NCBI RefSeq assembly: GCF_016786325.1
Contig: NZ_JADWYU010000138.1
Location: 1-59,948, forward strand
Origin: Frankia nepalensis
Lineage (GTDB): Bacteria; Actinomycetota; Actinomycetes; Frankiales; Frankiaceae
Length of the DNA: 59,948 bases
Direction of reading: 5' to 3'
Below, in pieces: positions 49,074 to 58,511 of the stretch. Both the position numbers and the translations under genes were made by a program. Positions within the stretch are counted from its first letter, which is position 1. Every line of letters begins with the position of its first letter. Below the pieces are notes generated by a model. The model saw nothing but the letters and a program-made list of their open reading frames with translations. It was not told the DNA's origin and made no database searches.

Positions 49074-50387
49074 GTGGTCGGACCGTCGTCGCAGGCCGAT
49101 GCCGGTTGGCCGGCAGATCGGTGGGCCGGGAGCCCGTCCGACCTGGAAGCCAGGTCGACCGCCTTACGCCGGATTCGCGTGTGCGACCTGTCCGGCCAGT
49201 TAGCCGGCGCCGGGGCGACCAGGATCCTCGCGGCGTTCGGCGCCCAGGTGATCCGCGTCGAGGACCCGGCGACCAGCGGCGGCTGGGACATCGTCCGCGG
49301 GGCCCCGCCCTACAACGACGAGCGCCGGGGCATCGAGTTCGGCGGCAGCTTCAACAACCACAACACCGAGAAGCTGGGAATCACGATCAACCTGCGCACC
49401 GAGCGCGGGCGTGACCTGCTCACCCGGCTGATCACGATCTCGGACGTCGTGACCGAGAACTTCGCCGGCGGGGTCTTCGCCCGGCTCGGCTTCCCGTACG
49501 AGCGGCTTCAGGAGATCAAGCCGGACATCGTCTACGTCTCCCACAGCGGATTCGGCGCCACCGGTCCCTACCGCGACTTCCGCACCTGGGGGCCGATCGT
49601 CCAGGCGGTGAGCGGCCTGACCTTCACCTCGGGCCTGGCGGGGCAGCCGCCGGCCGGCTGGGGATTCTCGTACATGGACCACCTGGGCGCCTACGCCATG
49701 GCGATCGCGATGCTCGCGGCGCTGTGGCACCGCGACCAGACCGGCGAGGGACAGTGGGTGGACCTGGCCGGCGTCGAGGTGGGCCTGAGCCTCACCGGAA
49801 CCGACATCCTCGACCATCATGTCAACCGCAGGGCCCCGCGGTCGCCGGGCTCGGTCGACTCCAACCGCGCCGGCGCGCCCGTGATGGCGCCGCACGGGAT
49901 CTACCCCGCCCTGGGGGAGGACCGCTGGATAGCGCTGGCCTGCCGTGACGACGCCGACTGGGCCCGTCTGGCGGACGCGATCGGCGAGCCATGGGCCGCG
50001 GACGCCCGGCTGGCCACCCTCGCGGCCCGGCTCGCCGAACAGGACGCGCTCGACGCCCGGCTGGCGGCCTGGACCGCCGGCCAGGGCGGCCAGGAGCTCG
50101 CGGACCGGCTGGTCGCGGCCGGGGTACCCGCCAGTCCCGTCCGCACGCCGGCCGAGCGGATCGACGGTACGCCGGCGACGCCCGGCTGGGACCTCTGGCC
50201 GACCGTCGCGCATCCCGACATCGGGCCGGCGCGGGTCGAAGGGCTGCCGGTGCACCTGTCGGAGACCGACTGGTCGCTGCGCCGCGGGGCGCCCCGGCTC
50301 GGCGAGCACAACCGTTTCGTCCTGGGTGAGCTGCTCGGCGTCGGCGAGGCCGAGCTGGCCGAGCTGACGGCCGAGGGGGTCATATGA
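49074..50387 (+). CDS. CoA-transferase family III (CaiB/BaiF), first of pair
   Basis: This 437-residue family III CoA-transferase moves CoA between carboxylic acids. The N-terminal Rossmann-like motif is IRVCDLSGQLAGAGATRILAAFGAQVIRVEDP, followed by NTEKLGITINL, DIVYVSHSGFGATGPY and YMDHLGAYAMAIAMLAALWHRD, which contains the catalytic Asp region. GTG 49074 follows AGGAGG at good spacing. The gene overlaps the second family III gene by 4 bases, so the two may form a heteromer such as seen in benzylsuccinate CoA-transferase. A near-perfect operator-like palindrome lies upstream. Confidence 0.93.
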   Translation: MVGPSSQADAGWPADRWAGSPSDLEARSTALRRIRVCDLSGQLAGAGATRILAAFGAQVIRVEDPATSGGWDIVRGAPPYNDERRGIEFGGSFNNHNTEKLGITINLRTERGRDLLTRLITISDVVTENFAGGVFARLGFPYERLQEIKPDIVYVSHSGFGATGPYRDFRTWGPIVQAVSGLTFTSGLAGQPPAGWGFSYMDHLGAYAMAIAMLAALWHRDQTGEGQWVDLAGVEVGLSLTGTDILDHHVNRRAPRSPGSVDSNRAGAPVMAPHGIYPALGEDRWIALACRDDADWARLADAIGEPWAADARLATLAARLAEQDALDARLAAWTAGQGGQELADRLVAAGVPASPVRTPAERIDGTPATPGWDLWPTVAHPDIGPARVEGLPVHLSETDWSLRRGAPRLGEHNRFVLGELLGVGEAELAELTAEGVI

Positions 50388-51619
50388 ACGGCCCACTGCG
50401 CGGGCTGCGCGTCCTGGAGCTCGCGGGGGAGTTCTCCGCCTACCCGGGCAAGGTGCTCGCCGACCTCGGAGCGAACGTCATCGTGGTCGAGCCCGCGGGC
50501 GGTTCGGTGACCCGCTCGTGGGGCCCGTTCGCCGGGGACGAGCCGGCACCCGAGGCGAGCCTGCAGTGGCGGCACTACAACACCTCGAAGCGCGGCATCC
50601 TGCTCGATCTCGGCGCCGACGCCGACCGCGAGCGGTTCCGGCGGCTGCTCGTCGACTGCGACGTGCTCCTGGAAGGGCTGGCCACGCGGGAGGTCACCGC
50701 GCTCGGGCTCGACCCGGCGACCTTCGCCGACGACTACCCGTCGCTGGTCTGGGTCTCGGTGACGCCGTTCGGGCGGCGCGGGGCGTCTCCCGACGTGCCG
50801 ACCACCGATCTCACGCTGCTGGCCGGCGGCGGCCCGGCGCACAGCTGCGGCTACGACGACCACACGCTGCCGCCGGTACGCGGCGGCGGAGGGCAGAGCG
50901 CGCACGTCGCGGGATCCTTCGCGGTGGCGTCCGCGCTCACCGCGCTGCTGCACCGCACGGTCTCCGGGCGTGGGCAGCACGTCGACGTCAGCGTCGACGC
51001 CGCGCTCAACGTCTCCAGCGAGCTGGCCACCACCCAGTACCTCGCCGACGGCGGCATCGTGCGGCGGCAGACCGGCCGGCACGCGATGGTCGACCAGACC
51101 GCCCCGACGCAGGTCGAGGCGGCCGACGGGCACCACGTCGTCCTGGGTTTCCCGCCGCGGGCGGCCGAGGACTACGCCTCGATCGTCGAATGGATCGACC
51201 TTGCCGGGCTGCGCGACGACTTCCCGGACGTGGTGCTGCTGGAGCTCGGGGTCGAGCGCGGCGGCGTGGCCGTCGTCGAGCTCGCGACCGACCCGCTGGC
51301 GCGGGAGATCTGGAACGCCTCCCGCGACGCGATGATGCTGCTGGCCGCGCGCCTGCCGGCATATGACTTCTTTCTGGGCTGCCAGCGCCGCGGGCTCGTC
51401 GCGGGATTCGTGGCGTCCCCGGAGGAGGCGGTCGCCGACCCGCACCTCGTCGCCCGCGGATTCGCCACGGAGGTGACGGACCCCTACACGGGCCGGGTCG
51501 AGACCCATCCCGGCGCGCCCTACCGTTTCAGCCGCACCCCCTGGCGAATATCCCGACCGGCTCCCCGGCTCGGGGAGCACACCGAGAATGTCCTCAAGAC
51601 GGGCTGGGCGCAGGACTGA
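50384..51619 (+). CDS. CoA-transferase family III (CaiB/BaiF), second of pair
   Basis: This 411-residue family III CoA-transferase has the opening LRGLRVLELAGEFSAYPGKVLADLGANVIVVEP, then NTSKRGILLDL and VWVSVTPFGRRGASPD. In the catalytic-Asp region of the first gene (YMDHLGAYA) this one has GQSAHVAGSFAVASALTALLHRT, with no Asp at the obvious position. It may be a non-catalytic or regulatory partner. ATG 50384 overlaps the upstream stop (ATGA), so translation is coupled. The CoA ester formed would enter the oxidative pathway encoded to the left. Confidence 0.92.
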   Translation: MNGPLRGLRVLELAGEFSAYPGKVLADLGANVIVVEPAGGSVTRSWGPFAGDEPAPEASLQWRHYNTSKRGILLDLGADADRERFRRLLVDCDVLLEGLATREVTALGLDPATFADDYPSLVWVSVTPFGRRGASPDVPTTDLTLLAGGGPAHSCGYDDHTLPPVRGGGGQSAHVAGSFAVASALTALLHRTVSGRGQHVDVSVDAALNVSSELATTQYLADGGIVRRQTGRHAMVDQTAPTQVEAADGHHVVLGFPPRAAEDYASIVEWIDLAGLRDDFPDVVLLELGVERGGVAVVELATDPLAREIWNASRDAMMLLAARLPAYDFFLGCQRRGLVAGFVASPEEAVADPHLVARGFATEVTDPYTGRVETHPGAPYRFSRTPWRISRPAPRLGEHTENVLKTGWAQD

Positions 51620-51811
51620 GGGCCCGCCCGGGAGTTCGGCGCACTGACGTCTTCCAGAAGAACTCGTATATGCGACCGGCTGACGTTCTTTTCCAGACCG
51701 TGGTCGTTCCGTCTGACACCGGACAGTGACCTCCTTGGGCCGCGCCGCCGCCAGTATCCGTACCGGCGGCGACCGGCCGGCGTTTTCCACCACGACAAGA
51801 TGGGATCAGTC

Positions 51812-53137
51812 ATGAGGAAAATTGCGATCTCGCGTGGATCCGCGGGCCGCCGACGAGCGCGAGGACGCGTGGCCGGGATCAGGTTAGCGGCTTCGGCCGC
51901 CCTGGCCGCGAGCCTTTTCCTGGTCGCCGGATGCGGCGGCGGTGGTGACGACGGCGCCGAAGGTACCGGCGGGGGTTCGACGGCCGGCGCCGCGGGCGCC
52001 GCCGACCTGCTCGGGCCGTCCGCGCCGGCGAAGGGCGACCCGGTCCGGATCGGCATGATCTCGGATGGCAAGGGCCCCGTCTCGGACCTGTCCTACGAGG
52101 AGCGCGTCGCCGACGCCACCATCGAGTGGCTCAACGAGCACCGTTCCGGAATCGCCGGCCGGCCGATCGAGATCGTGAAATGCGACGCCCTGGCGGACCC
52201 GGGCAAGGGCACCGACTGCGCCAACCGGATGGTCGAGCAGGACGTCGTGGCCGTCGTCGTCGGCTCGTCGTCGGTCGGGGAGAGCATCTGGGCTCCGCTG
52301 CACGAGGCGAAGATCCCGTTGATGTTCGCGAACACGACCGCCGCCGGGGCGCTGACGGACACCGAGACGACCTTCAACCTGACCGACCCGTACTTCGGTC
52401 AGATCGACCTGCCCGCCCAGCAGGCGAAGGACAAGGGTCTCAAGAAGGTGACCGCGGTCGTGATCGACGTGCCCGTCGTCTCGGCCTTCTACAAGTCGGT
52501 CGCGCCGGCGCGGTTCCAGAAGCTGGGGGTCGACCTCGACGTCGTCTCGGTCCCGCCGGGCACGGCCGACATGACCCCGCAGCTGCGGGAGATCGCGACC
52601 GGGGACCCGGGTGTCGTGTCGATCGTCGGCGGCGACGCGTTCTGCATCAGCGCGCTCAACGGCCTGCGCTCGGTCGGGTACGACGGCCCGGTCGTCGCCC
52701 TGGCGCTGTGCATCACCGACGCGACGCGCAAGGCGGTGCCGGCGGACGTGCTCGAGGGCATGGCCGTCTCCGCGACCGCGCCCGTGGGCACGGACAACCC
52801 GTCGACCCGCCTGCTGGGCGCCGTGGTCGACGCCTATGGCCATGACATCGACGTCCACCGGCCGGGCACGATGAGCATGTTCACCGTGGTCGCCGCCTTC
52901 GGGGCGGCCGTGGAGGGGCTCACTGGCGACGTCACCCCCGCGTCGATCGCCGCCGCCATCAAGGCGATGCCGGAGAAGGACCTGCCGGGCGCCGAGGGCC
53001 TGCGCTTCCGGTGCAACGGCAAGGCGGTTCCCGACCAGCCCGGGGTGTGTGTGCGAGGCGGGCTGGTCGCGACGCTGAACGACAAGGGCGAGCCGGACGG
53101 GTTCACCCCGGTCGGGGTCTCACCGATCGAGAACTGA
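51812..53137 (+). CDS. Branched-chain-type ABC substrate-binding lipoprotein (copy 2)
   Basis: This 441-residue paralogue of the protein at 46839-48137 has lipobox VAGC after ASAALAASLFL, then PVRIGMISDGKGPVSDLSYEERVADATI, GKGTDCANRMVEQDVVAVVV and the shared C-terminal block GLRFRCNGKA.P..P.VCVRGGL..TL.DKG. The two proteins have the same domain borders and similar endings (PVGV(T/S)PIE). ATG 51812 is favoured over 51800, which lacks a ribosome-binding site. It follows the CoA-transferase pair by 190 bases. No permease or ATPase genes are near. A 17-bp-arm hairpin ends the gene. Confidence 0.93.
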   Translation: MRKIAISRGSAGRRRARGRVAGIRLAASAALAASLFLVAGCGGGGDDGAEGTGGGSTAGAAGAADLLGPSAPAKGDPVRIGMISDGKGPVSDLSYEERVADATIEWLNEHRSGIAGRPIEIVKCDALADPGKGTDCANRMVEQDVVAVVVGSSSVGESIWAPLHEAKIPLMFANTTAAGALTDTETTFNLTDPYFGQIDLPAQQAKDKGLKKVTAVVIDVPVVSAFYKSVAPARFQKLGVDLDVVSVPPGTADMTPQLREIATGDPGVVSIVGGDAFCISALNGLRSVGYDGPVVALALCITDATRKAVPADVLEGMAVSATAPVGTDNPSTRLLGAVVDAYGHDIDVHRPGTMSMFTVVAAFGAAVEGLTGDVTPASIAAAIKAMPEKDLPGAEGLRFRCNGKAVPDQPGVCVRGGLVATLNDKGEPDGFTPVGVSPIEN

Positions 53138-53155
53138 GCCGGCGGGTAACCGGAT

Positions 53156-53190
53156 GCCTGGCCGGTCGCCGCGGCGGCGACCGGCCAGGC
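53156..53190. terminator. Perfect GC hairpin after the second binding-protein gene
   Basis: Bases 53156-53172 pair exactly with 53174-53190. It begins 19 bases after the stop. Confidence 0.8.
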
Positions 53191-53285
53191 TGCCGTCCTG
53201 AGGGCACGTCGCCGCGTCGAGCGCGTCACCGCGCCCACTCTCCCTGGAGAACCGCCAACACCCGCCCTGACCGGGCGGCCTTCCG

Positions 53286-54026
53286 TCAGCGAGCCGACGC
53301 CGTCGCCGGCTTCTGGCCATGGGACGTCGCCTGGCCATGGGACGCCGCCCCCCGCCCGGGCCCGCCCGGCGTGGCCGAGGTCGGGACGGCGCCGGCGAGC
53401 ACGCTCGTGACCGTGTCGGTCAGCATCGTCAGCAGCTGTTCCCGGGTCACGTCGACCTGGGAGCTGACCCATTCGGCCACCCCGCGGTTCCCGGCGCCGG
53501 ACAGGATCAGCACCAGCGCGCAGCCCACCCGGTAGACGCGTTCGGCCTCGCTGATACCGGGGGTGAGCGGGGTCAGGAGCGCCACGACGGCCTCGCTCTC
53601 CGGCGTGGCCCTGGAGTTCACGAGGTGCCGGAACTCGGGGTCGTTCATCAGCGCGGCAAGGAAGGGGTGGTAGTACCGGCCGGTCTCGTGTTCGGCCATC
53701 TCGGTCGCGGCGACCACCATGGCGTGGGCGATGTCGTGAATGGTGACGTTGCCGTCGGGGACATTCCCGGCGAACAGGCGCTCGATATCGGCGCGGAGCT
53801 CCTCGGTGCGAGCGTCCACGATCGCGAGCACCAGGGCGGCCTTGGAGCCGAAATGGTAGTGGACGGCGTCCCGGCTGATGCCGGCCTCGGCGGTGATCTG
53901 ACGGGTCGAGGTGCGAGCGATTCCCTGGTCCGCGAAAAGCCGCTCGGCCGTCCGGAGAAGCAGCTGCCGCGTGTGCACGCCACGCGGGTCCTTACGCACG
54001 TCCGGACGAGCAGGAATTCCCGACAC
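53286..54026 (-). CDS. TetR family regulator next to the CoA-transferase operon
   Basis: This repressor of about 246 residues has a helix-turn-helix GIARTSTRQITAEAGISRDAVHYHFG and a ligand-binding region with HETGRYYHPFLAALMNDPEFRHLV. The C-terminus holds a short duplication (ASHGQATSHGQ). The start is uncertain between GTG 54026 and TTG 54035. It is convergent with the second binding-protein gene. It is a candidate for binding the 24-bp palindrome in front of the CoA-transferase operon, but no copy of that site was seen at its own promoter. Confidence 0.9.
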   Translation of the reverse strand: MSGIPARPDVRKDPRGVHTRQLLLRTAERLFADQGIARTSTRQITAEAGISRDAVHYHFGSKAALVLAIVDARTEELRADIERLFAGNVPDGNVTIHDIAHAMVVAATEMAEHETGRYYHPFLAALMNDPEFRHLVNSRATPESEAVVALLTPLTPGISEAERVYRVGCALVLILSGAGNRGVAEWVSSQVDVTREQLLTMLTDTVTSVLAGAVPTSATPGGPGRGAASHGQATSHGQKPATASAR

Positions 54027-54322
54027 AAGCGGCAACTATACCGGAGCCGTTCTCACTCCCGTCCGGTTGTCGGCGCCGGGCCGGGATCCCCGCCGCGCCG
54101 GCCGGCCCTGGCCGGACAATCACCGGCCCGGCCGGTAGGAATATCACGTTCCGCCCGCGGATGACCGCGACGCCGCCCGGCTGCCCGCGTCCGCGCCCAC
54201 GCCGGCCGCGACGCAGGCGTGAGTCGCGGGCCGTCGAGACGGCGATTCCGCCCCCGCGGAGCGCGCCGCGTTCCGCGGGGCGTCCGTCAGCGGTACGGCC
54301 ACGGACGCGGGCCGCGCCCGGG

Positions 54323-56377
54323 CTACTCGGCCGCGGCCGGGCCGGTGCCGAGGGTGCGCCAGAGGAACTCGTAGGTCAGGGCCAGCTTGTGGGCCAGCTG
54401 CTCGTTGTCGGCGGCGCCGCCGTGGCCGCCTTCGATGTTCTCGTAGTAGCGCACGTCGTGGCCGAGCTCGCGCAGGCGCGCGACCATCTTGCGGGCGTGC
54501 CCGGGATGGACGCGGTCGTCCCGGGTCGACGTGGTGACGAGCGTCGGCGGGTAGCGACGGTCGGGGTGGACGTTCTGGTAGGGGGAGTACTCCCGGAGGA
54601 ACGCCCAGTCGGCCGGGTCGTCGGGGTCGCCGTACTCGGCCACCCATGAGGCTCCGGCGAGCAGCTGGTGGTAGCGGCGCATGTCGAGCAGCGGCACCGA
54701 GCAGACGACGGCACCGAACAGCTCCGGATAGCGGGTCAGCATGACGCCCATGAGCAGGCCGCCGTTGGAGCCGCCCTCGATGCCGAGCCGCGCCGGCGTC
54801 GTGATTCCCCGGCCGACGAGGTCCCTGGCCACGGCGGCGAAATCCTCGTAGGCGCGCGGCCGGTTCTCCCGGAGGGCCGACTGGTGCCAGTTCGGGCCGT
54901 ATTCCCCGCCGCCGCGGATGTTGGCGACGACATACGTGCCGCCGCGCGCCAGCCAGGCGCGGCCGACGGTCCCGCTGTAGCCAGGGGTCAGCGAGACCTC
55001 GAAGCCGCCATACCCGTAGAGCAGGGTCGGCCCGGGCCCGCCGGTGCCGACGACGAAGTACGGGACGCGGGTGCCGTCGTCCGACACGGCGAAATGCTGG
55101 CTGACGGCGTGGCCGTCGGCCGGGAAGAACGCCGGCGCCTGCCTGAGGATCTCCGGCTGTTCGCCGACGTCGCCCCGGTACAGGGACGCAGGCTGGGTGT
55201 AGCCGCTGACATTGAGGTAGTACTCGTCGTCGACGTCGGGGTTGGTGTCACAGATCGAGGCCGAGCTGGTGTCCGGGAGATCGGCCAGCGGCGCCCTCGT
55301 CCAGCCCGCCGCTGTCGGGGTGAGCACGGTGATCTGGCTTTTCACGTCCCGCAGCGTGACGACGATCAGATGGTTGCGGGTCCACGCGTGGTAGTCGAGC
55401 GAGGTGTGCTCGTCCGGTTCGAAGAGGACCTCGAGCTCTCGTCGTCCGGCGAGGAAGGCGTCGAAGTCGGCCGCGAGCAGCGCGCCCGCCGGATAGACGC
55501 TCTCGCCGACGGCCCACGCAGACCTGGTGGCGATGAGCAGCCAGTCCCGGTGCACCGAGGCGTGCGCGTCGTCCGGGACGTCGACGCGGACCAGCCCGGC
55601 CGGGGTACGCAGGTACAGCTCGCTTCGGTAGAAGTCGACGCTTCGGCGGACGAAGTCGCGCGCGAAACCCTCGGTCGGGTCGTGGTACGCGCCGACCGAG
55701 ACGTCATCCGGCTCGCCCTCGAACACCGGGACGGCGTCGTCGAGCGGCGTGCCGCGCCGCCATTCCCTGACCACGCGCGGGTAGCCGGACGCCGTCAGCG
55801 AGCCCTCGCCGAAGTCGGTGCCGACGTAGACCCGGTCCTCGTCGATCCAGCTGACCGTGCTCTTGGCCTCGGGCAGGAAGAAGCCGTCGTCCACGAAGGA
55901 CTTGGCGACCAGGTCGAATTCCCGCACGACGCTCGCGTCCGCGCCGCCGCGGGACAGCTCGACCAGGGCCAGCTGATAGTCGGGCCGCAGGACCCGAGCG
56001 CCGTGCCATACCCAGTTCTCGCCCTCGCTGGCGGCGAGCGCGTCGACGTCGAGCACTACCTCCCAGTCCGGGGCGGCGTCGCGGTAGGACGCCAGCGTGG
56101 TGCGCCGCCACAGGCCACGCGGATGAGCCGCGTCGCGCCAGAAGTTGTAGAGGTGCTTGCCCCTCGTGACCGGATAGGGAATCCGGTCGTCCGCGTCGAG
56201 CACCTCGCGGATCTGCGTACGCAGCGCGGCGAAGTCGGCGGACTGGGTGAGCTCGGCGAACGTCTCGGCGTTGCGCTCCCGCACCCAGGCGAGGGCGGCT
56301 TCCCCGGCGATGTCCTCGAGCCAACGGTGCGGATCATCGTCGGCCATCTCCCAAGTCTGCCTGACAACGGCCGCCAT
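54323..56377 (-). CDS. Prolyl oligopeptidase family serine peptidase (S9)
   Basis: This protease of ~684 residues has an N-terminal beta-propeller (about 60-400; DDPHRWLEDIAGEAALAWVRERN at the start) and a C-terminal alpha/beta hydrolase domain. The catalytic Ser is in LGIEGGSNGGLLMGVMLTRYP, the Asp in STRDDRVHPGHARKM and the His in NIEGGHGGAADNEQ. Such enzymes cleave peptides shorter than ~30 residues after proline or related residues. There is no signal peptide, so it is cytoplasmic. ATG 56377 is used; TTG 56386 and ATG 56347 are alternatives. It stands alone. Confidence 0.94.
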   Translation of the reverse strand: MAAVVRQTWEMADDDPHRWLEDIAGEAALAWVRERNAETFAELTQSADFAALRTQIREVLDADDRIPYPVTRGKHLYNFWRDAAHPRGLWRRTTLASYRDAAPDWEVVLDVDALAASEGENWVWHGARVLRPDYQLALVELSRGGADASVVREFDLVAKSFVDDGFFLPEAKSTVSWIDEDRVYVGTDFGEGSLTASGYPRVVREWRRGTPLDDAVPVFEGEPDDVSVGAYHDPTEGFARDFVRRSVDFYRSELYLRTPAGLVRVDVPDDAHASVHRDWLLIATRSAWAVGESVYPAGALLAADFDAFLAGRRELEVLFEPDEHTSLDYHAWTRNHLIVVTLRDVKSQITVLTPTAAGWTRAPLADLPDTSSASICDTNPDVDDEYYLNVSGYTQPASLYRGDVGEQPEILRQAPAFFPADGHAVSQHFAVSDDGTRVPYFVVGTGGPGPTLLYGYGGFEVSLTPGYSGTVGRAWLARGGTYVVANIRGGGEYGPNWHQSALRENRPRAYEDFAAVARDLVGRGITTPARLGIEGGSNGGLLMGVMLTRYPELFGAVVCSVPLLDMRRYHQLLAGASWVAEYGDPDDPADWAFLREYSPYQNVHPDRRYPPTLVTTSTRDDRVHPGHARKMVARLRELGHDVRYYENIEGGHGGAADNEQLAHKLALTYEFLWRTLGTGPAAAE

Positions 56378-56609
56378 ATCCGACAAGTCCCGTCAGCCGT
56401 GGCCTCGGCGACAGGTCCGCCGGGCCGCGCGGGCCCACCCGTCGCGCCGCCCGCCCGGCCTGGTCTCGCCTTGGTCTCGGGCGGTCTCGATGTCGCCCCC
56501 GCGGCGAGGCGCTTCGGGCGGGCCACGCCGGAGCGCTCCTCCGTCCGGGCTGTCGGCCCTTTCACATCCACCGGTTGACGGGCCGGGCGTGCCCTGGCCT
56601 GGATTCGAG

Positions 56610-58511
56610 CTACGGCAGCCGCCAGAGAATGGCCGTGTCGTCCTCTCCGCCGGTGGCCAGCACGCCCGCGCGGCCAACGTGTACCGATCGCACGGCGCCC
56701 GTATGGGCGGTCCAGTCCGCGACGGTCCCCGGGCTCGCGCTCTCCAGGTCCCACACCCGGACGATCCCGCGACCGTCACCGGTGACCAGGCGACGGTCAT
56801 CGTTGGTGAACGCCGCGGTGTGGACTTCCGCGCCGTCGTGGCGCAGGCCGACGATCTTCTTGGGCTCCTCCGGGTCACTCGTGTCCCAGAGCGCGGCGGA
56901 GCCGTCGGTACCGGTGGTCGCCATCCGGTGGCCCCGCGCTGAGAAGGCGATGGCCTCGACCTTCCCGAAGTGGGCGTCCCTGGTCGAGCGGGCCACCGGC
57001 CGGGCGCGATCGGTCACGTCCCACATCGTCACCGTGCCGTCGTCGGCCCCGACCGCCAGCAGCGGGCCTTTCGGGTGGAACGCGAGGGCCCGCGTGCTTA
57101 CCCCGGAGCCCGGGAGACGGCCCGCCTGCCGAGCCGGCAGTTCCCAGATCAGGACGAGCCCGCTGTCGTCGGCCGACACGAGCGTGGCGCCGTCCGAGGA
57201 GAACGCGACCGCGTGCACCTCGGCGGCATGACCTGACAGTTCCCCACCCTGGGGTCTCCTCGGGTTGCCGATGGTCCACAGATCGAGGGTGGATGCCCTG
57301 TCCTTCGGTGAGTTGCCGGCCGCGAGCAACTTCCCGTCGGGTGAGAACGCCAGCGCGAACACGGCCAACGTCTGCCCGTCGTTCGACCAGACCCTTCTGG
57401 GGCTGGCGACGTCGCCGACAGTCCACAGCATGGCGTTGTTGTGCCATTCCCAGCCGCCCGTCGCCAACAGATCATCCGTGGGCGAGAACGCGACGGCACA
57501 TATCGACCCGGGCATGGGGCCCAGCACCGACAGCCTGAACGGCTGGTCGGAGTCCGTGGGGGCCGAGCCGTCGGCCGTCGCCGTCGCCACGGGCGCCGGT
57601 GAGGCGGAGCCGGTCGGCCCCGGCGACCCTTCGGCCGCGCCGCCCGGTCCCCGGCCGTTCACCGCGTGCCCGACGGGTACCGCCACGGCCGCTGTCGCGC
57701 CCACGAGCCCGGCGAGGAGCAACGACCTACGGCCGATCGTCGACCGGGCCGCGCCGTCCACATCGGCGGGAGGAGTTTCGACCCCGCCTCCGGACCGGGC
57801 CGCAGGTATGGACGCCGCCGGTATGGACGAGGAGGGCGGCGAGCCGTCGGACGGCGGTTGGCCGGGCGCGACCCTCGCGGAGTCATGGCCCGTTTCCACG
57901 ACCTGGGCCGCGTGGTCAGCCGGAGCCGCCGCGGCTGAGACGAGATCGTCGACTCCCACGAGCAGGCTGCCCCGGAAGCTGGCGACGTCGCGGGCCGCCT
58001 CGATGAGACGTTGAGGCGAGATCTTCCCGTAGACCATGGCCTCGACGTGCTCGCGCTCGAACAGCAGCACACGGGGGCGCTGACCGTCCCGGCGCAGGCT
58101 GTCGAGGGCGGGCTCGGTGTAGCCACTCATCGAGACGAAGATGCCGAACGTTCCTTCGGCGCGTTGCCGAACGCGGCTGGCAAGAACCGAGAGTGGGCCG
58201 TAGTCAATCTTGGAGCTGTACCACTTCGCTTCGAGCACGTAACGGGTGCCGTGCAGCCTGAAAACGACGTCGAGCTCGCCGAGTTCGGTTTCCTGGTTGG
58301 CGAGGGCGTCGACGCCGTACACCGTCAGCATGTCAGCCAGGAAGCCGTTGAAAAGGACGCCGCGCCGCTGCGCCGTCAGGTCGCTGGCAAGCTGGTCGAG
58401 CTGCTCGTATCTCGCTGACAGGCGTTGACGAGTCGCGGGATCGGACCACCCTGCCTGCTCGCCGTCAGTCAAATGCCGCCGGTCCGACGCTGGCTGGCCG
58501 CTGGTTGCCAA
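56610..58511 (-). CDS. PD-(D/E)xK nuclease-like, transmembrane and WD40 fusion protein
   Basis: This is a 633-residue single chain. Residues ~35-185 form a restriction-endonuclease-like domain: FNGFLADMLTVYGV, then GELDVVF (Asp81) and YVLEAKWYSS (Glu94, Lys96), with FVSMSGYTEPAL. A Pro/Ala/Ser linker leads to RRSLLLAGLVGATAAVAVPVG (261-281), a single membrane helix preceded by a twin-arginine-like pair. Residues ~333-633 hold seven WD40 repeats (VAFSPTDDLLATGG, LAFSPDGKLLAAG, VAFSSDGATLVSAD, LAFHPKGPLLAVG, IAFSARGHRMATTG, AAFTNDDRRLVTGD, VHVGRAGVLATGG). The start is TTG after GGGGGAT. It stands alone. A defence or sensor role is possible. Confidence 0.85.
   Translation of the reverse strand: MATSGQPASDRRHLTDGEQAGWSDPATRQRLSARYEQLDQLASDLTAQRRGVLFNGFLADMLTVYGVDALANQETELGELDVVFRLHGTRYVLEAKWYSSKIDYGPLSVLASRVRQRAEGTFGIFVSMSGYTEPALDSLRRDGQRPRVLLFEREHVEAMVYGKISPQRLIEAARDVASFRGSLLVGVDDLVSAAAAPADHAAQVVETGHDSARVAPGQPPSDGSPPSSSIPAASIPAARSGGGVETPPADVDGAARSTIGRRSLLLAGLVGATAAVAVPVGHAVNGRGPGGAAEGSPGPTGSASPAPVATATADGSAPTDSDQPFRLSVLGPMPGSICAVAFSPTDDLLATGGWEWHNNAMLWTVGDVASPRRVWSNDGQTLAVFALAFSPDGKLLAAGNSPKDRASTLDLWTIGNPRRPQGGELSGHAAEVHAVAFSSDGATLVSADDSGLVLIWELPARQAGRLPGSGVSTRALAFHPKGPLLAVGADDGTVTMWDVTDRARPVARSTRDAHFGKVEAIAFSARGHRMATTGTDGSAALWDTSDPEEPKKIVGLRHDGAEVHTAAFTNDDRRLVTGDGRGIVRVWDLESASPGTVADWTAHTGAVRSVHVGRAGVLATGGEDDTAILWRLP

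Noticed and set aside
54668-56578. Plus-strand open frame of 636 codons
   Set aside because: It is antisense to the prolyl oligopeptidase gene, which has a complete catalytic triad.
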